Positions 1 to 7,445 of a stretch of DNA of 64,000 bases are shown piece after piece. The position numbers and the translations under genes are program-made. The stretch covers positions 4,864-68,863 of the forward strand of contig DJVB01000058.1 of the NCBI GenBank assembly GCA_002440745.1, in the 5' to 3' direction. Below the pieces are notes generated by a model. It saw nothing but the letters and a program-made list of their open reading frames with translations. It did not search any database and had not been told where the DNA came from. The DNA is from Bacteroidales bacterium UBA6267. Lineage in GTDB: Bacteria > Bacteroidota > Bacteroidia > Bacteroidales > UBA1556. Each line of letters opens with the position of its first letter. The first letter of the stretch is position 1.

Positions 1-48
1 CGCGTAAGGGGTAGTAATTTGCTTCGCGTAAAGGGTAGTAATTTGCTT
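1..48. repeat. Tandem pair of 24-bp repeats
   Basis: Two adjacent 24-bp units, 1-24 and 25-48, differ at one position (23/24 identical). They directly precede the octamer array. The left window edge may cut further copies. Confidence 0.85.
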
Positions 49-50
49 TC

Positions 51-190
51 CCATCGTCCAATCGTACTCTCGTCCAATCGTACTATCATACTATCGTACC
101 ATCGCCAGCTCTCCTCATCGCCCCATCGCCCCATCGTCCAATCGCACCCTCGTCCAATCGCCAACTCTCCAGCTCGCTATCTCGCCAGCT
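51..190. repeat. Degenerate octamer repeat array
   Basis: The stretch parses without gaps into 17 consecutive 8-bp units from 51 to 186 plus a 4-base tail. Typical units are ccatcgtc, caatcgta and caatcgcc, and most keep a central TCG. There is no coding potential. It lies directly downstream of the chaperone-like gene that ends at 199. Its function is unknown; similar short-period arrays recur in other gaps of this window. Confidence 0.8.
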
Positions 191-198
191 AACATTTA

Positions 199-645
199 TT
201 AATTTGGTTCATAAGTGGTTGAATCAATGCGCACAACCAAATCCTCATCCAATAATTTTTTTATTTCGATTAAAGGTAGATGAAGTAAACTAAGTCTTGT
301 ACCTTCTAATTTAGCAATCAAATATCCGCGAAGGCTTCCAATCGTAAGAACAATTAGATGCCTTGCAAAATCTTTTTGAAGTGTGATGCTGCCTTGATTT
401 AAATAAAGTTTATTTACCAGTTCATTTTCAAAATAGTAATAATGAGTAAGTTGAGCGATGATAAACACATTTTTCCCTTGTTGAAATTGAACTTCAATCG
501 AAAATGCAAGCTCTTGGGTCTGTGGATTAAAACCTGTATTAAGAGCAGTATCTACAATTATATCATCTTGATTTTCATCAAACAACTGCTCAAAAGCATC
601 AAATCTCTCAGCAACAACCTTCGATAAATTAAACCCAATTGACAT
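199..645 (-). CDS. SecB-like chaperone, putative third member of a toxin-antitoxin-chaperone module
   Basis: 148 residues, about the size of SecB. Residues 31-75 alternate as likely beta strands. A long helix follows at 90-112, then LHLPLIEIKKLL at 121-132, which resembles the end of SecB, where a helix leads to the 'LxLAPINFDAL' segment. The start lies inside the end of the antitoxin gene (17-bp overlap), so the two are probably translationally coupled. In known toxin-antitoxin-chaperone systems, a dedicated SecB-like protein binds a C-terminal extension of the antitoxin and protects it. The SecB call rests on this fold-level pattern and the gene order, not on strong sequence identity; an unrelated small protein of the operon is the alternative. 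Confidence 0.5.
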   Translation of the reverse strand: MSIGFNLSKVVAERFDAFEQLFDENQDDIIVDTALNTGFNPQTQELAFSIEVQFQQGKNVFIIAQLTHYYYFENELVNKLYLNQGSITLQKDFARHLIVLTIGSLRGYLIAKLEGTRLSLLHLPLIEIKKLLDEDLVVRIDSTTYEPN

Positions 646-1105
646 AATCTTTAATTTCTAAGGATTCTATATTTTGATTTTGTTCTAGATAATTTACTTT
701 TGGTTCGCCAACAAAATTAGTAATAGGTTCATTTGCAGCGGAATAGGACTTTTTCTCTAAAAATTTTGATAATGAAATGGAGGTCGGGAAAGCTTTTACT
801 TTTTGAAAATCTATTCCTGTTGAAGATTTGCGTATTGGGCTTGGGCTAATTTGAATTATTTTTTCACCCAAAACTTGTTCAATTTTTCTAATGGTAGTAA
901 GGGTGAAATTATGTGTCCCGCGCATCCATTTACTTATTTCAGATTCGCTTTTTCCTAACATCGCCGCTAAATATCTTTGGCTTTTATGTTGTTTTTCGAG
1001 TAGGTAATGAATTCTGTCGATTACCTTAAAAGAAAAGTCAATCTCCTCCTTTACCTCGACAGGAATACTTTGACGAATTTCTTCCATTAATTTGTTTTTC
1101 TTCAT
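629..1105 (-). CDS. HigA-like XRE-family antitoxin with long C-terminal extension
   Basis: 158 residues from the ATG at 1105. This start lies 13 bases after the toxin stop and is preceded by a purine-rich GAGAGAG. An upstream in-frame codon at 1138 would overlap the toxin and seems less likely. A helix-turn-helix of the XRE/Cro type spans about residues 36-78, with RYLAAMLGKSESEISKW the clearest part. Such a domain normally ends near residue 90, but here a polar, low-complexity tail of about 70 residues follows. A tail of this kind is expected for the chaperone-addiction segment of antitoxins that need a SecB-like partner, and the next gene encodes a SecB-like protein. It probably represses its own operon and neutralises the upstream toxin. 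Confidence 0.7.
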   Translation of the reverse strand: MKKNKLMEEIRQSIPVEVKEEIDFSFKVIDRIHYLLEKQHKSQRYLAAMLGKSESEISKWMRGTHNFTLTTIRKIEQVLGEKIIQISPSPIRKSSTGIDFQKVKAFPTSISLSKFLEKKSYSAANEPITNFVGEPKVNYLEQNQNIESLEIKDYVNWV

Positions 1106-1118
1106 AACTCTCTCATTT

Positions 1119-1597
1119 CTATTTAATTTCAATCTCAAAACTCAATTTGCCACTAAGGTTTTTACCTTCAATAAAGGTCAGATTTCGTTTGATGAGATTC
1201 CTTAGATTTCGATCAATCTCAACCAAAATATCCGTAAAATACATTAATTCTGAAATCTCATTATAAGTCCTTTTATCTTTAATTCCTCCGTTACCAACTA
1301 TCAAAATACGATCACTGATTCGCAATGCGTAGAGACGAAGCCTTGAAAATTCAATGGGGATTGCGCAAAGATTATCACGCATCTTACCCTCCGGACGAAA
1401 TATCGTTCCAAAGCTCCACCGGATGCAATTTTATCAATCCAATAAACAATCTTCTGTATATCTCTCTTGTAATCAGGCATTGAATGATACGTTTTTAAGA
1501 ATTTCTCAAACTCAGCAACCTCATCCCCAATGGAAAACGAGTAGATATTTACCAACGGGAATTCCTCAAATAGCTCGATATTTATTAATAACTTCAC
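1119..1597 (-). pseudogene. RelE/HigB-like toxin gene interrupted by a one-base frameshift
   Basis: Two overlapping reading frames make one protein. The upstream part starts at GTG 1597, directly after an in-frame stop. Near 1395-1398 it leaves frame. Restoring one C there joins ERYF to RPEGKMRDNLCAIPI and gives a 159-residue protein that runs to the stop at 1119. The joined protein shows the pattern RYFRPEG...LCAIPI...LRLYALRISDRILIVGNGGIKDKRTYNE. From memory this family is common in Bacteroidota directly before XRE regulators and probably has a RelE/ParE-type fold. As written the toxin is truncated. A sequencing error in a short run, a true inactivating mutation or programmed shifting are all possible. 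Confidence 0.65.
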
Positions 1598-1762
1598 TTA
1601 TAAGTTAAGTTTACAAAATTATACATTTTCGAATACCAAAAACAAATTCTTATCAAAATTTAATCTCAAAGTGCAAAAGCATTTTTAGAATTAAAAAAGT
1701 GCAGGCCGAATTTTAAAAAATAGCGCAATGAGCGTGCTAAAATACGGAAAAGTCGGATTGGA

Positions 1763-1794
1763 AAATGTGGGAATGTGGTAATGCGGAAATGTGG
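1763..1794. repeat. Four-unit octamer repeat
   Basis: Units aaatgtgg, gaatgtgg, taatgcgg and aaatgtgg follow one another without gaps in the space between the toxin promoter side and the gene ending at 1850. The rest of 1598-1849 is AT-rich and shows nothing else recognisable. Confidence 0.75.
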
Positions 1795-1849
1795 AAATTA
1801 TGATAAAGCAATCCCTGAACAAAGGAATTACTTAAGGCATTATTTCAAG

Positions 1850-4138
1850 TTAATCTTTATCTGTTTTTAGTGGTAAAATCTCCTCAACAGTATTAGGTAT
1901 TCCTTGATTCCTAAATTCCGAAACAAGCTCAATCAGAGTGATTTGATGATTATTTTTGAAATATAAAGACGCATTGAAGGCAATGATTAGTTTTAGTGGA
2001 ATTTCCACGTCTTCAACATTTTCAACATTGAAAATTTCGCTGGAGTATTCTTTAGTCAATACTGTACAATAAATGTTTCGTTTTTTATCTATTAAAGCTT
2101 CCGCCCCATAAACTCCCTTTTCATCTTCCGGTATATCATTAAACCGCAATAATGGTAAATCTTTTATAGGGATAATCAGGATGCCATCTCTGAAAATATG
2201 GTGTGAATTCTCAATACTTGTTACACTAAAATTGGCTTTTTCTAAGACTTCAACAATATTGTTTTTAAGTCCAATGCCAAGTAAAAAGAAATCATGAGTG
2301 ACACCCAATTTTTTTAATGCTAAAACTAGTTGGTTTGATTCAATCAAATATTTATATGTGTAGAATCTAATGAGCACCCTAAGAATATGGTTCTCTATCT
2401 TTTCGTCCATAATTCTTTCACCAATATGTTTATATTCTTCATAAGTTACTAGATTAGAAAAAGCCGACTTAGGAACTTCAGTTTCAATTCCCCTTAATCT
2501 TGTTATTTCGTCATACTCTTTAAAATCAATCATTTTTTCATCTTTTTCGAAAAAAAGATGGGTCTTGGAATAATCTTCAAGATTTTTAGATATTATGGCT
2601 TTAGTCTCAGATTTGAACGAAGTTACTATTTCTTTAGATACACTTTTCCACTTTTTCAATTCAATAATTTTTGAACGAAGAAATTCTTTCAACTTTAAAG
2701 GGTATAGTCGGATTTCATCTTCCCTATTTTTAATTAACTCTGAATTGCCTATAGCACTAAGCAACTCTTTGTCTTCCAATATATCATTTAAAAAAAACTC
2801 AAAATCTGGTAAATGCTTTTTAACAGAGACATACTCATCTATTTCGTTTTTTAAATCTGGCATTCCTGTATGATCTTCGTAACTTAGATATTTATGTCGT
2901 TTAAATTGTTTAAGGAATAGGATGACCATATACTGAGCGATGTAACTTGACGCCTCATAACTATTTCCTATATTATCTAATCCTTTAAAATAATATTTAG
3001 TTTCATAAGTGAAATCGTTGCGATAATCGCGAAATTTCACAAAAACACGAAACAACTCTGCCATATCTAAAGGAAGAAGAGGATAACGCTCTGGTTGAGA
3101 TTCGGTATGATTAATTATATACCTAATTGACTGATATTGTTTTAAATAAACTAAATTGCCACCTAATGCATAATGAAATTCCTTAAATTTTTCTATTTGT
3201 TTCTGACTTTCTTCATATGCATCTAAATTTGATATACCCGATTCATTATATTCTAATTGTATCTTCTTAAACCTATATTCTAGATGTGAATGAGAATTTT
3301 TCCAAAAAGTTGTGATTAGTAAGTTTGAGTCTGCAATATAGTAAACCAATCTCCACATGTAGCTATAAGTTCTTTCGGAGATGGTTTTTGCTTCAAATTC
3401 CTCTCCCAACCACCAAAGACCAGATATTGCACGATGTAAAAGAGGATTCATCTGAATTTTATCATTGAAAATAACTGACTCCGCAATTTTTATAACAAAT
3501 TCATACATTTGCCTATTATATTCAACGGGTTGGTCATCCATAAAAAAAGATCGTTCCTTTTTGAAGTAGTTATAATAAAAATCCTCTAAATCTTCATGCC
3601 ATCTATAATCGACATTATTTACATAATATATACAAATATCATTAATAGTTTTTAAAACCAAAATCTCATTCTCATTCTCATTTTTTTTTTGCTTACTAGC
3701 TTTATCATATTTACTCCTTAAATATATAAAAAGTCTACTTGGTGAACCTGAATAGATATAAACAATATTAATAAGTCTAAGAAATTCAGCAATAAGAAAT
3801 ATTGAAACTATGATAACCAATATATAAGCTGAGTTTTGCAAAAGGACATTAAAAAAATGATTTACGAAAGTGATTAATGGATTAAATTGAAAAATTAATG
3901 GGACAAATGATAAAAGTACGGCGATTGAATAAATATGTAGTTTGATTAATTTGTTATTAAATAGCCATTTAGGATTTTTCATTTTAAAACCTAAATCTTG
4001 GTAAATAATGTCATGCATAACTAATGAATTATATCGCTCAGCAAGCGAAGGAACCTTTGTTACTAATAAAGGATAAGCTATTGAAAAAATAGCAACATCC
4101 AAAGCTACAACAATCTCAATTACGTTATTTATTTCCAT
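1850..4138 (-). CDS. Large membrane-anchored protein of unknown function, last gene of the nuclease operon
   Basis: 762 residues. I do not recognise the family. Hydrophobic segments lie at about residues 5-27, 68-95 and 101-125, so the first sixth is membrane-embedded with three spans. The remaining 630 residues are polar, rich in Lys, Glu, Tyr and aromatic residues, mostly helical in appearance, and carry no nucleotide-binding, nuclease or protease motif I can identify. The gene begins 17 bases after the HEPN-like gene and is read in the same direction, so the two are almost certainly cotranscribed behind the nuclease gene. The layout, a membrane anchor with a large cytoplasmic body, would suit an effector or sensor of a defence system, but that is inference from context. 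Confidence 0.8.
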   Translation of the reverse strand: MEINNVIEIVVALDVAIFSIAYPLLVTKVPSLAERYNSLVMHDIIYQDLGFKMKNPKWLFNNKLIKLHIYSIAVLLSFVPLIFQFNPLITFVNHFFNVLLQNSAYILVIIVSIFLIAEFLRLINIVYIYSGSPSRLFIYLRSKYDKASKQKKNENENEILVLKTINDICIYYVNNVDYRWHEDLEDFYYNYFKKERSFFMDDQPVEYNRQMYEFVIKIAESVIFNDKIQMNPLLHRAISGLWWLGEEFEAKTISERTYSYMWRLVYYIADSNLLITTFWKNSHSHLEYRFKKIQLEYNESGISNLDAYEESQKQIEKFKEFHYALGGNLVYLKQYQSIRYIINHTESQPERYPLLPLDMAELFRVFVKFRDYRNDFTYETKYYFKGLDNIGNSYEASSYIAQYMVILFLKQFKRHKYLSYEDHTGMPDLKNEIDEYVSVKKHLPDFEFFLNDILEDKELLSAIGNSELIKNREDEIRLYPLKLKEFLRSKIIELKKWKSVSKEIVTSFKSETKAIISKNLEDYSKTHLFFEKDEKMIDFKEYDEITRLRGIETEVPKSAFSNLVTYEEYKHIGERIMDEKIENHILRVLIRFYTYKYLIESNQLVLALKKLGVTHDFFLLGIGLKNNIVEVLEKANFSVTSIENSHHIFRDGILIIPIKDLPLLRFNDIPEDEKGVYGAEALIDKKRNIYCTVLTKEYSSEIFNVENVEDVEIPLKLIIAFNASLYFKNNHQITLIELVSEFRNQGIPNTVEEILPLKTDKD

Positions 4139-4155
4139 ATTATCAGTTTTCCAAA

Positions 4156-4701
4156 TTATAAATAATCTTCATTTAATCCCATTTCTAAGGTAAAACGAAC
4201 AAACAATTTTCTCATTTGTTCATTTTGATTTCCGCCCAAAGACTGTTTAGAAACTACATCATTTAATGACTGTGGAAATGGAAAACGACCAGCCCAAAGC
4301 ATGTGATCTGAATGATTTTGAATAAATTCATTTTCTTCCTCATTTAGGCTAATTCCGTGCTTCTTACAAATTTTGATTGGGTCATGGCTAATCCCTTTCC
4401 AATCACTTTTAATAACATCTTTAATTCCTTTTCCATCCAATTTATTTCGTTTTTTCAAATCAAATAAAGCTCTTGATTTTATTAGGTTTTCAATGGAAAC
4501 TGCCCTAAGAAGTAATGAGGCATGAAAAAAGCCATCGGTCTTTATCATTGCATCAATTGTCATAGGTAGATTTACAAAATGCAGGAATCTGTTGTAATTA
4601 AACTCGGAAGCATTCATTAAAGACCTTGATTTACTCCAATAATCCCTAAAGTTGGTGTTATCAAAATTTCCGGATTTTAATTCTTCTATATAAATGCCCA
4701 T
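4156..4701 (-). CDS. HEPN-like helical protein
   Basis: 181 residues, predicted all-helical. Residues 62-85 (SLLLRAVSIENLIKSRALF and onward) followed by SHDPIKICKKHGISLN at 105-120 and WAGRFPFP at 136-143 resemble HEPN-type proteins, where 'HDL..L....GI' and 'WaGRYP.P' recur. The catalytic R-x4-6-H motif of HEPN ribonucleases is not evident, so it may be a non-catalytic or substrate-binding version. It sits in the middle of a three-gene operon, 48 bases after the PD-(D/E)XK nuclease gene and 17 before the membrane-protein gene. The HEPN label is moderate; a generic helical accessory protein is the alternative. Confidence 0.5.
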   Translation of the reverse strand: MGIYIEELKSGNFDNTNFRDYWSKSRSLMNASEFNYNRFLHFVNLPMTIDAMIKTDGFFHASLLLRAVSIENLIKSRALFDLKKRNKLDGKGIKDVIKSDWKGISHDPIKICKKHGISLNEEENEFIQNHSDHMLWAGRFPFPQSLNDVVSKQSLGGNQNEQMRKLFVRFTLEMGLNEDYL

Positions 4702-4749
4702 TAAAATACTTATTTAAAAACTCTTAGATCATTGAAATTTAGAATTGAA

Positions 4750-5970
4750 TTACATTAGATTATCTTGAATGAATCTGACTATTTGATTAACTATCTCACC
4801 GATAGTTTTAGTCCTATTTTCAGGATTTATGAGGTTAAAAGTATTTAAGTCTGAAAAGTTTTTTAAGTAAAGAAAATCTCCCTTTGAATTTTGAAAATAG
4901 AAATAATAATTAACCTTTCTTTTATATATTGTTTTATTCTCAACAAGCTTTTCGAGTTTTTGTTTTGTATAATCATTTACTTTATCTATTTGAAAACCAA
5001 ACCATAACTTATCATTTGGGCTATGGTAAATTAATCCTCTGTTTTTATTATTAAAATTAAAAAATATGCCATCTTCCTCTTCACTTTTATTCAAACCAGA
5101 ATGAGCAATTATTTCAATTGATTTGGAATTTATCGTATCAGTCACATTATAAATTTTTTTAACTCTATTAGTCAACTCCTCCCAAAACTCAGCAATTGTA
5201 TGCCATTTTACATGATTAAAATTGTCAATCAAATACTTTGTTGCATCCATATTTTGTTGAGAGACAGCAATCAAATCTTTAATCTTTAAACGTTCAGAAA
5301 TTTCAGCTTCATTCATAGTAATTTGTTTTATTAGTTTTATATACTGTATTATCGATTCTCGGATGAATGGTTTTTCGACGGTTAGTTTTAGGCATCCTTC
5401 TAACCAAGTAATTATTTCATTATTATAGGAAAGCAACTTCCCATTAATATTTTCCAAAGTTTTAAATTCCCCTAAACTATCCTGACTTGGCTTATGTCCG
5501 TCAAGGGTAAGGTAAAAAACATGAATATTGTTAACAGGAATCTTTTCGGAATCTCGTATATATTTAAAATATCGTTCCAATTGTCCACCTGATGCTCCGT
5601 TACTGTCCATAGCAAATATTTTATTTTCAATTATTATCGCATTAAGAGAACTTCTATCAATAATCAAAATGTCAATATTACTATTCTCCACTTTATTCCA
5701 TTCCTCTGGATACACGACGGCGTCCTTAAAAGATTCAATATTTAATTTAACAGAGTCTAAAGAGAAAAAAAGTTTAAGAAACTCATTGCTAAAACCATGT
5801 GAAGCTACTGGATTTAGTAAAGTGGCAATAAAACGAGAATGTAATCTGCGCTCATCGTTAGGTTTATGCAATACAGTAAATATATTGAACTTCTCTTGCT
5901 TATCCCTTACGATATCATATTCTTTCTTTATCAGGGATAACTGTGCTAATAAATATTTTAAATTGTTCAT
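4750..5970 (-). CDS. PD-(D/E)XK superfamily nuclease (PDDEXK_4-like)
   Basis: 406 residues. An N-terminal block RRLHSRFIATLLNP (41-54) with HGF at 58-60 is typical of the PDDEXK_4 family. The nuclease core follows: Asp100 in NIDILII, Glu115-Asn-Lys117 in AIIIENKI, and Gln130 in GGQLERY, matching the D...ExK...Q arrangement of the fold. The C-terminal 200 residues carry aromatic beta-type segments, including IFFNFNNKNRGLIYHS, and may bind nucleic acid or a partner. It is the first gene of the operon 5970-1850, so it should be the most highly expressed member. Families of this type are frequent in phage-defence islands; whether this one cuts DNA or RNA cannot be read from the sequence. Confidence 0.75.
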   Translation of the reverse strand: MNNLKYLLAQLSLIKKEYDIVRDKQEKFNIFTVLHKPNDERRLHSRFIATLLNPVASHGFSNEFLKLFFSLDSVKLNIESFKDAVVYPEEWNKVENSNIDILIIDRSSLNAIIIENKIFAMDSNGASGGQLERYFKYIRDSEKIPVNNIHVFYLTLDGHKPSQDSLGEFKTLENINGKLLSYNNEIITWLEGCLKLTVEKPFIRESIIQYIKLIKQITMNEAEISERLKIKDLIAVSQQNMDATKYLIDNFNHVKWHTIAEFWEELTNRVKKIYNVTDTINSKSIEIIAHSGLNKSEEEDGIFFNFNNKNRGLIYHSPNDKLWFGFQIDKVNDYTKQKLEKLVENKTIYKRKVNYYFYFQNSKGDFLYLKNFSDLNTFNLINPENRTKTIGEIVNQIVRFIQDNLM

Positions 5971-6020
5971 AATTGATATTTTAAATAATTCTTGATTATC
6001 ATAATAATCTTAATATTTTT

Positions 6021-6035
6021 TCACTTGAGAAGTGA
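6021..6035. promoter_or_regulatory. Perfect inverted repeat in the nuclease-operon leader
   Basis: TCACTTgagAAGTGA is a 6-3-6 palindrome about 50 bases upstream of the nuclease start and about 35 bases downstream of the predicted -7 box. No T-run follows it in the direction of the operon, so it is more likely an operator or leader hairpin than a terminator. Confidence 0.4.
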
Positions 6036-6068
6036 TTGTGTTTTAAGTTCAGTTAGGTTACAACGACC

Positions 6069-6076
6069 CAAAAATA
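6069..6076 (-). promoter_or_regulatory. Predicted promoter -7 box for the nuclease operon
   Basis: On the minus strand the bases read TATTTTTG, matching the Bacteroidota TAnnTTTG -7 consensus, 93 bases before the start at 5970. A second match, TAAATTTG, lies at 6092-6099. No clear -33 box is seen for either. Confidence 0.4.
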
Positions 6077-6118
6077 GGTTTTTTTTAAATACAAATTTAG
6101 TTTTTGAAATTTTTTTAT

Positions 6119-6967
6119 TTATTCCAATTCAAGCTCACAATAAACCGGAAAATGGTCTGAAAGAACTCTGCCATTCTTGCGGGTTTCTATAAGGATTGAG
6201 CAAGTGCGAATAATAAATCCCTTTGAAAAAATATAGTCTATTCTTTTTCCATCTTTTGCTGCAGAGTTGAATCCGTTGAAGGTAGTTGGACGTTTTTCTG
6301 TATTGGAACTATCTGATAACCAGCAATCTTGCAATTGGTTGACAAGGGTAGTAATGGTTAAACTTTCAGGAGTGTCATTTAAATCCCCCATTAGAATCAG
6401 AGGTAAATCATTTTGATTCAATTGCTTCATCTTATGCAGGATAAGTTTGGAGGATTCCAATCTTGCAATCTTTCCCTGATGGTCGAAATGGGTGTTAAAG
6501 ACATAAAATTCTTCACCGGAAACATTCTCCCGAAAATGACCATAAGTGCAAATGCGAGGTAGTGCAGCATCCCAACCGGTGGAAATGGTGTCAGGGGTAG
6601 CTGAAAGCCAGAATGTGCCTGATTCTATGAGACTTACTTTGGAGGTGTCGTAGAAAATGGCAGAAAATTCTCCCTCGGTTTTTCCATCATCCCGACCGAT
6701 TCCAATAAACGTATAGTTTGCTAATGCTGTATCCAAGAAAACAACCTGTCGCAATAATCCTTCCTGAATGCCAACGATTTGCGGATGCTTTTCCGCAATA
6801 AATGCAGCTAACTCAGTTTTCCTAAATTCCCACCTGTCTAATCCGTCAGCAGGATTGTCGTAACGAATGTTGAAAGTCATTACGGATAAAGGCTGAGACT
6901 CCATTCTAATACTAATTAAAATCAAGATAATCAATAAAATAAGGGGGCTTTGATGCGGATTTTTCAT
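6119..6967 (-). CDS. Secreted endonuclease/exonuclease/phosphatase family protein
   Basis: 282 residues with an N-terminal hydrophobic signal (residues 8-20, then ESQP), so it is exported. The EEP fold signature is complete: TFNIRYDN for the N-terminal metal-site Asn, GIQEGLL with the metal-binding Glu, FNTHFDHQG with catalytic His, GDLNDTP with the Asp/Asn pair, RIDYIF, and the C-terminal SDHFPV with the Asp-His dyad. Members of this Bacteroidota group act on phosphodiesters or phosphate esters such as nucleic acids, inositol phosphates or lipids; the substrate is not apparent. It is a single gene, divergent from mutS2 and separated from it by two repeat arrays. Confidence 0.85.
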   Translation of the reverse strand: MKNPHQSPLILLIILILISIRMESQPLSVMTFNIRYDNPADGLDRWEFRKTELAAFIAEKHPQIVGIQEGLLRQVVFLDTALANYTFIGIGRDDGKTEGEFSAIFYDTSKVSLIESGTFWLSATPDTISTGWDAALPRICTYGHFRENVSGEEFYVFNTHFDHQGKIARLESSKLILHKMKQLNQNDLPLILMGDLNDTPESLTITTLVNQLQDCWLSDSSNTEKRPTTFNGFNSAAKDGKRIDYIFSKGFIIRTCSILIETRKNGRVLSDHFPVYCELELE

Positions 6968-7052
6968 CGAATTTATTTAATCAATTTAAGACCATAAAAG
7001 TATGAGTTTTTGCTTTAGCAAAATAAGATAAGTAATGAGAGAAGACAAAAGG

Positions 7053-7162
7053 GCATGGCGCAGGGAGCATGGCGCAGGGAGCGTGGCGCAAAGGGCAGGG
7101 AGCTTGGCGCAGGGAACATGGCGCAGAGGGCAGGGAACATGGCGCAAAGGGCAGGGAGCATG
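7053..7162. repeat. Heptamer repeat array, GC-rich
   Basis: The stretch parses into 15 consecutive 7-bp units (7053-7157) plus gcatg. Units are gcatggc, gcaggga, gcaaagg and close variants, arranged in pairs or triplets. Reading frames through it are repeat artefacts. The gap 6968-7445 between the EEP gene and mutS2 otherwise holds only the second heptamer array and the mutS2 promoter. Confidence 0.85.
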
Positions 7163-7280
7163 TCCGTTTCACTTTACAAAACAAAGTACGTTCATAATAT
7201 TTATAAATCAAAATTAGGTTATTAACAATAAGTTGAAACTATTCTATATAGTGTCAACCTTATTTATGAAAGGTCAAACT

Positions 7281-7413
7281 GACAACCGACAACCGAAAAC
7301 CGACAACCGACAACCGACAACCGACAACCGAAAACCGACAACCGAAAACCGACAACCGACAACCGACAACCGAAAACCGACAACCGAAAACCGACAACCG
7401 AAAACCGACAACC
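7281..7413. repeat. Perfect heptamer array of two alternating units
   Basis: Exactly 19 heptamers without a gap or other substitution: 13 copies of gacaacc (A) and 6 of gaaaacc (B), in the order AABAAAABABAAABABABA. It ends 7 bases before the predicted -7 box of mutS2, so it fills the place where the -33 box should be. The sequence is unrelated to the GC-rich array at 7053, but the period is the same. Confidence 0.9.
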
Positions 7414-7420
7414 ATTTTCA

Positions 7421-7428
7421 TATATTTG
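7421..7428 (+). promoter_or_regulatory. Predicted mutS2 promoter -7 box
   Basis: TATATTTG matches TAnnTTTG and lies 17 bases before the mutS2 ATG, giving a very short leader. No TTTG/TTG -33 box exists because the heptamer array occupies that position. Confidence 0.55.
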
Positions 7429-7445
7429 CCAATTATTTTTAAGCA

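Noticed and set aside
1119..1597. Two separate overlapping small genes
   Set aside because: The two halves together form one continuous family pattern once a single base is restored, so one frameshifted gene is simpler.
7281..7413. CRISPR-like repeat array
   Set aside because: Units are 7 bp with no unique spacers and no cas genes are present.
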